DNA of 64,000 bases. Source: JAPKZH01 sp963715635. GTDB lineage: Bacteria > Acidobacteriota > Aminicenantia > Aminicenantales > UBA4085. Each line of letters opens with the position of its first letter. Position 1 is the first letter of the stretch. The notes beneath the pieces were generated by a model. That model saw only the letters and a list, made by a program, of their open reading frames with translations, was not told the origin of the DNA and made no database searches. The position numbers were made by a program, and so were the translations under genes. The DNA is taken from assembly GCA_963715635.1 (NCBI GenBank), contig OY970261.1:1178001-1242000 (forward strand), in the 5' to 3' direction. Of this stretch, positions 52,925 through 60,707 are shown in pieces.

Positions 52925-55345
52925 ATGGAGCGATATATCTGTATTCACGGACACTTCTATCAACCTCCCAGGGAGAATGCTTGGTTGGAGGACGTCGAAC
53001 TTCAAGACAGCGCCTATCCTTACCATGATTGGAACGAACGGATCACAGCCGAATGCTATGCCCCGAACACGGCTTCGCGGATTGTGGACGCCCAGATCAA
53101 GATTATCGATATCATGAACAATTATTCCAAGATCAGTTTTGATGCCGGCCCGACGCTGCTGTCCTGGATGGAAAGACATCAGCCCGGCGTCTATCAGGCG
53201 ATCATTGAGGCTGATCAGCTCAGCCGGCAAAATTATTCCGGACATGGGTCGGCGCTGGCTCAGGTTTACAATCATATGATCATGCCGCTTGCCAACCGGA
53301 GGGATAAAGAGACGCAGGTGTATTGGGGCATTAGAGATTTTTTCCGGCGCTTTGGCAGAGAGCCGGAGGGAATGTGGCTCCCCGAAACGGCCGTCGACAA
53401 CGAAACGCTCGAAGTCCTGGCCGAACAAAATATCCAGTTCACAATTCTGGCTCCTTCTCAGGCAAAAAGAACCAGGCCCCTGGCCAAAGAAGCCCGCTGG
53501 ACCGAGGCAGCCGGCTCGGTGGATCCCACGAAGCCATATCTTTGTCTTCTCCCTTCGGGACGATCCGTCACTGTATTTTTTTACGATGGACCGATATCAC
53601 ACGATATCGCTTTTGGCGGGCTGTTGAATAATGGGGAAGCCTTTGCCAAAAGACTGCTCGGAGGGTTTTCCGGGGGTGTCGAGGATCCTCAGCTTGTCCA
53701 TGTGGCGACTGACGGTGAATCCTACGGGCATCATCATAAATATGGCGAGATGGCCTTGTCCTATTGCCTTCATTCTATCGAATCCACAAGCGCGGCCAGG
53801 CTCACCAACTACGGCGAATACCTGGCTAAACATCCAGCGCAAGACCAGGTGGAGATCGTCGAAAATTCTTCCTGGAGCTGTATCCATGGAGTGGATCGCT
53901 GGCGCGAGCACTGCGGGTGCGCAACCCGATCGCAACTGGGCTGGACACAAGCCTGGCGGAAGCCGCTGCGCGAAGCGTGCGATGGGCTGCGTGATCGACT
54001 CCTTCCCTTGTATGAACAGGAAGCCTCCAAATATTTGAATGATCCGTGGCTGGCCAGGAATGAATATATCCAAGTCATCCACGACAGGTCGTTGGAAAAT
54101 GTCAAAAACTTCTTGAATCGGCATGCCAGGCGTGAACTCTCGCCTGAAGAAAAAGTGAGGGTGCTCAAGCTGTTGGATATCCAGCGCAATGGTCTGCTCA
54201 TGTATACAAGCTGCGGCTGGTTCTTCAGCGAAATATCCGATATCGAAACGACTCAGGTTTTGCAGTATGCCTCGAAGGCGATTCAATATGCGGAAGAGGT
54301 ATTTGGAATTTCCTTGGAGGAAGAATTTCTAAAAAAATTGGCTGAGGCGCCCAGCTATGTCTATGACAACGGAAGAAACGTCTATGATTTGTTCGTCAAG
54401 CCGGCCAGGGTTGATTTGCTTCGTGTGGCCGCTCATTATGGAATCTCTTCCATTTTCGCCCAACACCCTGACAAAACACGGCTCTACGGCTACACCGTTG
54501 AAAGCGAAGCCTCTGCTAAAAAGGAGGTTGGCCGATTCAAGCTTGCCCTGGGCCGGGTGAAGATTGTTCCCGATCTCACCTGGGAAGAGCGGTCTATCAG
54601 CTATGCTGTTCTGGATCTGGGGGATCTCAATATCAGCGGCGGAGTCCGGATTTTCTATGATGTGCATGAATTTGCCCGCATGCGAAGAGAGGCCACAGAG
54701 GCGTTCCAGAAAGGGGATATCACCGGAGTCCTCCAATTGATAATAAAATATTTTGGCCGTGACACCTATTCGCTCTGGCACCTCTTCAAAGACGAGCAAC
54801 GCAGAATCATCCAAGAGATCCTGGCTGAAACCATTGGCAAAATCGAAGAATCTTTTCGAACGATCTATGACGAGAATTCCGCCGTGATGGATCGTCTCAG
54901 CGAATTCGGCTATCCGATTCCGGCCGCGTTTCATCTGGCTGCGGAATATGGTGCGAATGCAGACCTAAAAAAGAATTTTAACAACAGCGAGGTACCTGAT
55001 GAGAATCTTCAAGCCCTGATCGCTCGCGTGAAAAAGTTCTCGTTCAAGGTTGACAAAGACGGGCTGCGGTACGTGGCCAGCCAATGGCTGACATCTCAGA
55101 TGGAAGTCTTCCTTTCCCAGCAAGACAATCTGCCCCTGATGGAAAAAATGACTCGCCGGCTGCGGCTGATGGCCGATTTGAACCTGGATTTAGATCTCTG
55201 GAAAGCCCAGAATATTTACTTCGCCATGGGCAAAGCCCATTGGCAAAACAAGAAAGGCCAAGCGGAGAGGGGCGACGAACAAGCGAAAAAATGGATAGGG
55301 GTCTTCAAGGATTTGGGCTCTTTTCTGTATGTCAGAATCGAATAA
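52925..55345 (+). CDS. GH57-like protein with DUF3536 (probable alpha-glucan enzyme)
   Basis: An 806-residue protein of the GH57/DUF3536 type. It starts RYICIHGHFYQPPRENAWLE, the family's first conserved region (HGHFYQPP). The predicted nucleophile Glu lies in GMWLPETAVDNETLE and the candidate acid Asp in HVATDGESYGHHHKYGE. Residues about 330-800 are the helical DUF3536 part. GH57 members include alpha-amylases and branching enzymes; no DUF3536 activity is known to me. It directly follows glgB with AAGGA ahead of the ATG, so an alpha-glucan role is inferred from the operon. No signal peptide, so cytoplasmic. Confidence 0.87.
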   Translation: MERYICIHGHFYQPPRENAWLEDVELQDSAYPYHDWNERITAECYAPNTASRIVDAQIKIIDIMNNYSKISFDAGPTLLSWMERHQPGVYQAIIEADQLSRQNYSGHGSALAQVYNHMIMPLANRRDKETQVYWGIRDFFRRFGREPEGMWLPETAVDNETLEVLAEQNIQFTILAPSQAKRTRPLAKEARWTEAAGSVDPTKPYLCLLPSGRSVTVFFYDGPISHDIAFGGLLNNGEAFAKRLLGGFSGGVEDPQLVHVATDGESYGHHHKYGEMALSYCLHSIESTSAARLTNYGEYLAKHPAQDQVEIVENSSWSCIHGVDRWREHCGCATRSQLGWTQAWRKPLREACDGLRDRLLPLYEQEASKYLNDPWLARNEYIQVIHDRSLENVKNFLNRHARRELSPEEKVRVLKLLDIQRNGLLMYTSCGWFFSEISDIETTQVLQYASKAIQYAEEVFGISLEEEFLKKLAEAPSYVYDNGRNVYDLFVKPARVDLLRVAAHYGISSIFAQHPDKTRLYGYTVESEASAKKEVGRFKLALGRVKIVPDLTWEERSISYAVLDLGDLNISGGVRIFYDVHEFARMRREATEAFQKGDITGVLQLIIKYFGRDTYSLWHLFKDEQRRIIQEILAETIGKIEESFRTIYDENSAVMDRLSEFGYPIPAAFHLAAEYGANADLKKNFNNSEVPDENLQALIARVKKFSFKVDKDGLRYVASQWLTSQMEVFLSQQDNLPLMEKMTRRLRLMADLNLDLDLWKAQNIYFAMGKAHWQNKKGQAERGDEQAKKWIGVFKDLGSFLYVRIE

Positions 55346-55430
55346 TGCGAGGTCCAGTCTTTCCGGCGGCGCGCGTCCTGATGGCATCCGCGGATTGGAT
55401 TAAGACAAAATTATTCCGTGGAAGAATGAG

Positions 55431-56291
55431 ATGAAAAAATCAACGGTCATTTTGTCGCTCTTATTTTTTGTCGGGTGTCTTTATGCACATTCTGCCCCTA
55501 AGGGCCATCTATTTATCATCGGGGGCGGGGACCGTCCCGAAAATATGATGAAAAAATTCGTGGCGTTGGCGCAGCAGTGCGGCAGCGGGAAAATCATCAT
55601 CTTTCCCATGGCCAGCAGCGTGCCAAACGAAGTCGGACCCGAGCTTATGGAAGAATTCAAGAAACTGGGGGCTAATGCGGAATTCCACATTCTCACCCGT
55701 GAACAAGCGCTGAAAGAAGAAAGCTCCAAAATTCTAGATGATGTGGGTGGCGTCTATTTCTCGGGCGGAGATCAATTGCGCCAGACAGCTGTTCTTCTCA
55801 ACACGCCTATTCATAATAAGCTTCTTGAGATTTATGAGAGGGGCGCCGTGATGGGAGGGACGAGCGCTGGGGCGGCGGTCATGAGCGAAGTCATGATTAC
55901 GGGAGAGGAGAGACGAGAGGTCAAAGAAGGCCGCGAATTTGAGACCCTCCAGGCGGGCATCGTTGTCACGGCCCCTGGTTTCGGTTTCATCAAGACGGCG
56001 ATTGTCGATCAGCATTTCGCCACGCGTAAAAGACATAACAGGCTCATCAGTTTAATCGCCGAGAATCCCAAATTGTTGGGGATTGGAATCGATGAGTCCA
56101 CGGCCATCATCGTCAATCCGGATGAGACGTTTGACGTCATTGGAGAGAAAAATGTCGCCGTCTATGACGCTTTGCGGGCCCAGATCAATATTGCGCCGAC
56201 CAAGAGCATTGGGATCTCAAACATGATCCTCCACGTGTTGCTGCCCGGGACCAAATTTGACCTCAAAACCAGAAAAATTGTGACTCCTTAG
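55431..56291 (+). CDS. Exported cyanophycinase-like peptidase (S51 family)
   Basis: A 286-residue exported protein with a signal peptide (STVILSLLFFVGCLYAHSA). The S51 features are the first motif HLFIIGGGDRPENMM, VYFSGGDQLRQT, the serine nucleophile in MGGTSAGAAVMSE, and TAIVDQHFATRKRHNRL. The catalytic Ser, Glu and His are likely present. Cyanophycinases hydrolyse cyanophycin to beta-Asp-Arg; an exported variant (CphE-like) degrades external cyanophycin, or another beta-peptide. No cphA synthetase is visible. It stands alone, 85 nt downstream of the DUF3536 gene, and may be co-transcribed. Confidence 0.87.
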   Translation: MKKSTVILSLLFFVGCLYAHSAPKGHLFIIGGGDRPENMMKKFVALAQQCGSGKIIIFPMASSVPNEVGPELMEEFKKLGANAEFHILTREQALKEESSKILDDVGGVYFSGGDQLRQTAVLLNTPIHNKLLEIYERGAVMGGTSAGAAVMSEVMITGEERREVKEGREFETLQAGIVVTAPGFGFIKTAIVDQHFATRKRHNRLISLIAENPKLLGIGIDESTAIIVNPDETFDVIGEKNVAVYDALRAQINIAPTKSIGISNMILHVLLPGTKFDLKTRKIVTP

Positions 56292-56368
56292 GAGACCTGA
56301 TGAATAACATAGATAATCCCCCCACCCTCCTAAAAAAAAAGAGGGATTAGGAGACGGGCCAAACGTTT

Positions 56369-58438
56369 TCAGCCCTTTTTGCGTTTAAGCTCGTCGACAA
56401 GCTTTCTAATGGATTCCTGACGGGGATTGATCTCCAGCGACTTTTCCCAGGCTTTCAGGGCTTCCGGGATGTTTCCTAAACGCGAATAGCATTCACCGAT
56501 GGCGTTTAGAACAGTGAGGCTGGCACCGGCATGCGAAAGATATTTTTTATAGAAGGGAACCGCTTGGTCATATTCTTCCAAGGCCTGACAGGAAGCGCCG
56601 AGAGTCCATATCAGCTGGTCGTTTGCCTCTTGCTGTTCCGAAAACGGCAACAAGATGTCTTTGGCCTTTTGATAGGCTTTCTGTTTGAAAAGGAGCTGGG
56701 CGTAGGCGAGGCCGTATTTAAAGGACGGATTTTGAGCGTAGACATTGGCTAGGAGCTGCCCCGATTCATCGAGCTTTCCCGCATTTGACAGTTGATTGCC
56801 GAGAATGAATGAATATTCGAGGTCGTGCGAGGCGGGCATCACTTTGGAGACGATCCAGGGACGCGGCAGGTCCGTACGCGGGGAGACTTCGAAATCTTGC
56901 GACGCGGCCAGGATTTCTTTATTTTCGCCGGACAATACGGACGCTGTGACGTTATATAAGCCGGGGAGAAAATTGCCGAGCGGAAACTCTTCGAGGAAAT
57001 TATTGCCGGCGATGCCTTTCATAGGTTTGGTCCTGGTGGAAAACTCCTTGCCGTCTTTGATGATGGCGTATTTCACAATCCCCTGGTCCTGCCGTGTCCG
57101 GCCAAGACCGTAGATCTGGAAAAAGACGATAAGATTTTCCCTGGCCTGAAAGGTGTTCCCGGCCTGGCAGGAGATCTGCTGATTGTCAATCTTGAATGGC
57201 TTGTTGAAATCGGGCGGAGCGGATGTCTTTTTCATTTGATATCCCAAAAGGAGCGGTCCCATCCGCGGTGCGGATAGATCCCCGGGAATAGAAATCATGC
57301 TCTCCGAAGACGTGAACTCTTTGGAAACCGTATTTTTCAACAAAAGGCTAAATTTGTAATCACCGGGAATGAGCGGGATCATATCCTGGATTGCCAGCGA
57401 AGTCTTCCCGATATCTTCAACCTGGTCTTTGCGAAAATTCAGAGGAATATTCTTCTCGTACTGAAAAATCACGTTTCCCTGGGGGTCTGTCACGATTCCA
57501 TTGAGCGTGAAATTCAGGCTGTAGTTTTCTTCCTGGCTCAAGATAGACAGCCTTTTTGGCTCGATGGAATAATGGACAAAGAAGATTCCTGAGGCGTCCT
57601 GGATGACTCGGACCAAGGAATCGCTCGAGATATAATTGGCCGAATATTCTACTTCGATGCGGTCTTTGAATTTGAGAAAGGCTTCCGCGTAGTTCTTGTC
57701 AACCATTCTTTCCGGGACCGAGGCGATCTGGTTGAGAAGCTGCTCGGAGGCCAGGGATGGCCGCCCGAACATGGACGATTCGTTGGGGATCAGCGACAAT
57801 GACGCTTGACCGAGCCGTGAGTCATAATTCATGAGCTTTTGCAGGGCGGCTTCCGGATTGGTGGGATCGCCCTGATAGTTGACCAATAGACGGGCCGGTC
57901 CGTCTTGCATGGGGCTGTAGAGGACATATTCGCCGAGGCCGTCTCTTTTGAAGAAAACCAGGTTGAAATTCGAGGGGAGTCCGTATTGGGCTTGTCCCTC
58001 ATAATACCAGATTTGCGACGGGAACACGGTGCCCTGTCCTTGAATATCGGTCGTGTCGCGGGGAGGGCCGAGAAGGATATACATGCGGCCGCGGTCGGTC
58101 TGCCATCCTGGCCTCGTCGTTTCTCGTCCATAATATTCACTGGCATAGGCGATTCTTCGGTAATGCTCCTTCTTGAATGCGTTTTCGGGAGCTCCCGGCG
58201 TCGGGTTTCTTTGTTTCCAAAAGGCCTCGATAAAAATATCCCGCTCCCGGTCGGTCTGAAGGGCGAGGAAAACATCCCGTTCCCTGGCAGAGATAATATA
58301 GACCACATCTTTGTCCAGCCAGCTTTTATAAACGGGTGGGAGGTCAGCTTTGAGCTTTCCTTGATCACTTTCTATGAAGACGGACATGGCGGCCAGGAGA
58401 AGAGCTCCTATCCAGAAAATCCTTTTTTCATTGTTCAT
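56369..58438 (-). CDS. GWxTD-domain protein with C-terminal TPR repeats
   Basis: A 689-residue exported protein (signal anchor IGALLLAAMSVFIESDQG). The GWxTD domain is seen in YVVIISARERDVFLALQTDR-like residues, and the name motif in PGWQTDRGRMYILLGPPRDT near residue 105. This is followed by beta-rich repeats, then TPR repeats in the last ~130 residues (ALKAWEKSLEINPRQESIRK). GWxTD proteins are typical of Acidobacteriota and related phyla; function is unknown. Its start overlaps the stop of the sulfatase-like gene as ATGA, so the two are co-translated. Possibly involved with cell-envelope metabolism, inferred from the partner. Confidence 0.88.
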   Translation of the reverse strand: MNNEKRIFWIGALLLAAMSVFIESDQGKLKADLPPVYKSWLDKDVVYIISARERDVFLALQTDRERDIFIEAFWKQRNPTPGAPENAFKKEHYRRIAYASEYYGRETTRPGWQTDRGRMYILLGPPRDTTDIQGQGTVFPSQIWYYEGQAQYGLPSNFNLVFFKRDGLGEYVLYSPMQDGPARLLVNYQGDPTNPEAALQKLMNYDSRLGQASLSLIPNESSMFGRPSLASEQLLNQIASVPERMVDKNYAEAFLKFKDRIEVEYSANYISSDSLVRVIQDASGIFFVHYSIEPKRLSILSQEENYSLNFTLNGIVTDPQGNVIFQYEKNIPLNFRKDQVEDIGKTSLAIQDMIPLIPGDYKFSLLLKNTVSKEFTSSESMISIPGDLSAPRMGPLLLGYQMKKTSAPPDFNKPFKIDNQQISCQAGNTFQARENLIVFFQIYGLGRTRQDQGIVKYAIIKDGKEFSTRTKPMKGIAGNNFLEEFPLGNFLPGLYNVTASVLSGENKEILAASQDFEVSPRTDLPRPWIVSKVMPASHDLEYSFILGNQLSNAGKLDESGQLLANVYAQNPSFKYGLAYAQLLFKQKAYQKAKDILLPFSEQQEANDQLIWTLGASCQALEEYDQAVPFYKKYLSHAGASLTVLNAIGECYSRLGNIPEALKAWEKSLEINPRQESIRKLVDELKRKKG

Positions 58439-60591
58439 CGAATAATACTCTTACCGATTTCTTTCTTGAGCCTTTCCACGACACCCTTGACTTCTTCGAT
58501 ATCCGCTGCGTATTTTTGAGGAGACGCCGTCTGAACGAAAAGCTCAAAAAATTTCAGGGCTTCGTTTTTATGCCCCAGCCTCAGATGTGCTCGGCCAAGA
58601 TTATAGGTCGTGTCCGGCTGCCGCGGGTCAAGCTCGAGCGACTTTTCCCAGCGCAAGAGAGCTTCATCGGTCAAGCCCTTCCTGTAGCAGGCGGCGCCCC
58701 AGCCGTTAAAGGCCGAGGCCAGGCGGGCGTCTATGCCAATGGCTTTTTTGTATTCTTCGATGGCCGAATCGTATTCTTTAAGGGTCAAATAGCAGTTGCC
58801 CAGGTTGTTCATGGCCATGGCGTAATCGGCATCCAGCTTGATGGCTTTCTTGAACATCTCAACGGCTTTATCGGCCTGCCCACTTTTAAAAAAGCTCACT
58901 CCCAGATAGTTGTAAGCTTCCGTATAATTGGGGTCCTGCTCGACGGCCCTTTCCAGGATTTGGATGGATTCTTCAGGCCGTCCGGCTTCCTGGAGATATA
59001 AGCCCAGCCTTGATATCAGAGACGTTGTCGTGAGGTTCAAATCCACTGCTTTTTTCAGAAGGTTGACGGCCACATCCAGCTTTCCCATTTTATAATAATT
59101 ATAAGCTGCATATTCGTACCCTACGATGAAATTGGGCTGCTTTTGGATGACCTCCTTATAAAGACGGTCCGCAGTCTCCAGGTTCCCGGTCTCGGAAGCG
59201 ATGATCGCATCATTAAAAAGATTGTCCACAGCAATCATTGTTTTAGGGTCGGGCCGACTGGCATCGCCATGGGGGACCTTCCCTGAAATATAGCCCAAAG
59301 ACATCAGTTTATCCCGTGTCTCTTTGTCCCTCTCTGTCTGAAGCAAGCGTGATGCAGCAGGGGAGGAATAGCTTTTGATCAGGCTTTTCAATTTCTCCTG
59401 GAGACGTTGGGCTTGGCTGAGATTTTTCTTGATGATGTTGTTTGTTTCGTGCGGATCATTCCTGAGGTCATAGAGCTCTGGAAGCGGCGCCTCGATATAT
59501 TTCCAATCGGCCGTCCTGAGACCCTGAAGAGGAGCCCAATTGCGGTCCATCATCGCCGCCACAGACTCGATATAAACATAGGATTCGGGCCTAGATTTCC
59601 CGGCAAGAATGAGATCTTTAAACGATGTTCCCTGCATATTCCCGCTTTTGGGCAGTCCCATCAAGTCCAGGATGGTGGGCGCGATATCGATGAGGCCGAT
59701 TGGATCGGATATAACTTTTTTGCTAGGCAGGATTTTTGAATTAAAAAAAATCAAGGGTATGCTCAGGGTCGAATCGTAGATGAAGATCCCGTGTGTTGTT
59801 TCCTGGTGTTCTCCCAGGGCTTCCCCGTGGTCGGCCGTTAGAATAACGAGCGTGGTATCCATCAATTTCCATTGAGCCAGCTTCTGCAGGAGCGTGCCGA
59901 CCGCGGAGTCCGTATAAGCGATCTCTCCGTCGTATTCCCGGCCTCTATATTCTTCTTTGAAGGGCGAAGGGGGTTCATAGGGCGCATGGGGATCGAAATA
60001 ATGGACCCAAATAAAAAACTTTTTTTCTCTGTTGCGGGCGAGCCATTCAAAGACATTCCTGTTGACATCTTCTGCTTTTCGTTCGACGAAGCTAAGATCA
60101 CGGATCACATTTTTGCTTCCATAGAGGTCGTCGTAGACATCAAAGCCTCTGTTCAGGCCGAAGCGGGAATCCAAGGGAAAGGCCCCGACGAATGCGGCCG
60201 TCTGGAATCCGCTTTTCTTGAAAATCTCGGCCAATGTTTCTGTGGAAGAGGGGAGCCGATAGCCGTTATCCCGGACGCCATGAAAAATCGGAAGGGTGCC
60301 GGAGAAAAGAGAGCAGTGAGAAGGCAGGGTCAGAGGAACATGGGAATAGGCATTCCTGAACAAAATGCCTTTCTCCGCCAAGCGGTCAATGTTCGGCGTT
60401 TTGGTCTGGGTGTATCCGTAAATCCCTAAGTGATCGGCTCTTAAAGTATCGATCGTGATGATCAACAAATTGAGATTTCCGCCGAGCGTGGAAACAGTCC
60501 GGCCGGTTCCGGAAAAAGCAAGGATCAGAAGGATCATACAAACGAAAAAAAAGGGAAAACAGGACTTCTTCAGCGTCCGAAATTTTTTCAT
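58435..60591 (-). CDS. Sulfatase-superfamily hydrolase with C-terminal TPR repeats
   Basis: A 718-residue protein. A signal anchor (CFPFFFVCMILLILAFSG) is followed by the sulfatase/alkaline-phosphatase-superfamily domain to about residue 400: metal-binding ITIDTLRADHLGIYG, HYFDPHAPYEPPSPF and LTADHGEALGEHQETTHG. The usual formylglycine motif (C/S-x-P-x-R) is replaced by PLTLPSHCSLFSG, with Thr at the nucleophile position. That makes a classical sulfatase activity doubtful and favours a phospho-ester or transferase chemistry. TPR repeats fill residues about 450-690 (NYTEAYNYLGVSFFKSGQA). It overlaps the GWxTD gene by 4 nt. A terminator hairpin separates it from the upstream TonB receptor gene. 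Confidence 0.88.
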   Translation of the reverse strand: MKKFRTLKKSCFPFFFVCMILLILAFSGTGRTVSTLGGNLNLLIITIDTLRADHLGIYGYTQTKTPNIDRLAEKGILFRNAYSHVPLTLPSHCSLFSGTLPIFHGVRDNGYRLPSSTETLAEIFKKSGFQTAAFVGAFPLDSRFGLNRGFDVYDDLYGSKNVIRDLSFVERKAEDVNRNVFEWLARNREKKFFIWVHYFDPHAPYEPPSPFKEEYRGREYDGEIAYTDSAVGTLLQKLAQWKLMDTTLVILTADHGEALGEHQETTHGIFIYDSTLSIPLIFFNSKILPSKKVISDPIGLIDIAPTILDLMGLPKSGNMQGTSFKDLILAGKSRPESYVYIESVAAMMDRNWAPLQGLRTADWKYIEAPLPELYDLRNDPHETNNIIKKNLSQAQRLQEKLKSLIKSYSSPAASRLLQTERDKETRDKLMSLGYISGKVPHGDASRPDPKTMIAVDNLFNDAIIASETGNLETADRLYKEVIQKQPNFIVGYEYAAYNYYKMGKLDVAVNLLKKAVDLNLTTTSLISRLGLYLQEAGRPEESIQILERAVEQDPNYTEAYNYLGVSFFKSGQADKAVEMFKKAIKLDADYAMAMNNLGNCYLTLKEYDSAIEEYKKAIGIDARLASAFNGWGAACYRKGLTDEALLRWEKSLELDPRQPDTTYNLGRAHLRLGHKNEALKFFELFVQTASPQKYAADIEEVKGVVERLKKEIGKSIIR

Positions 60592-60645
60592 GAGATTCCA
60601 GAAACTATGTTATCGAAAAAAACGGACTTTTTAAAGGTGATTTAG

Positions 60646-60680
60646 AGAAAAAGGGGAACGCAACACGCGTTCCCCTTTCC
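60646..60680 (-). terminator. Rho-independent terminator of the TonB-dependent receptor gene
   Basis: On the minus strand AAAGGGGAACGC-GTGTT-GCGTTCCCCTTT forms a 9-bp GC-rich stem extended by A/T pairs and is followed by a run of Ts. It lies directly downstream of the gene at 60708. Confidence 0.8.
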
Positions 60681-60707
60681 GATTCTTGCGTTTTTATTAG
60701 TGCGGAG

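Noticed and set aside
56292..56368. Bidirectional terminator between the cyanophycinase-like and GWxTD genes
   Set aside because: CCCTCC and AGAGGG around a run of A can pair only weakly and no T-run follows on either strand at the right place.
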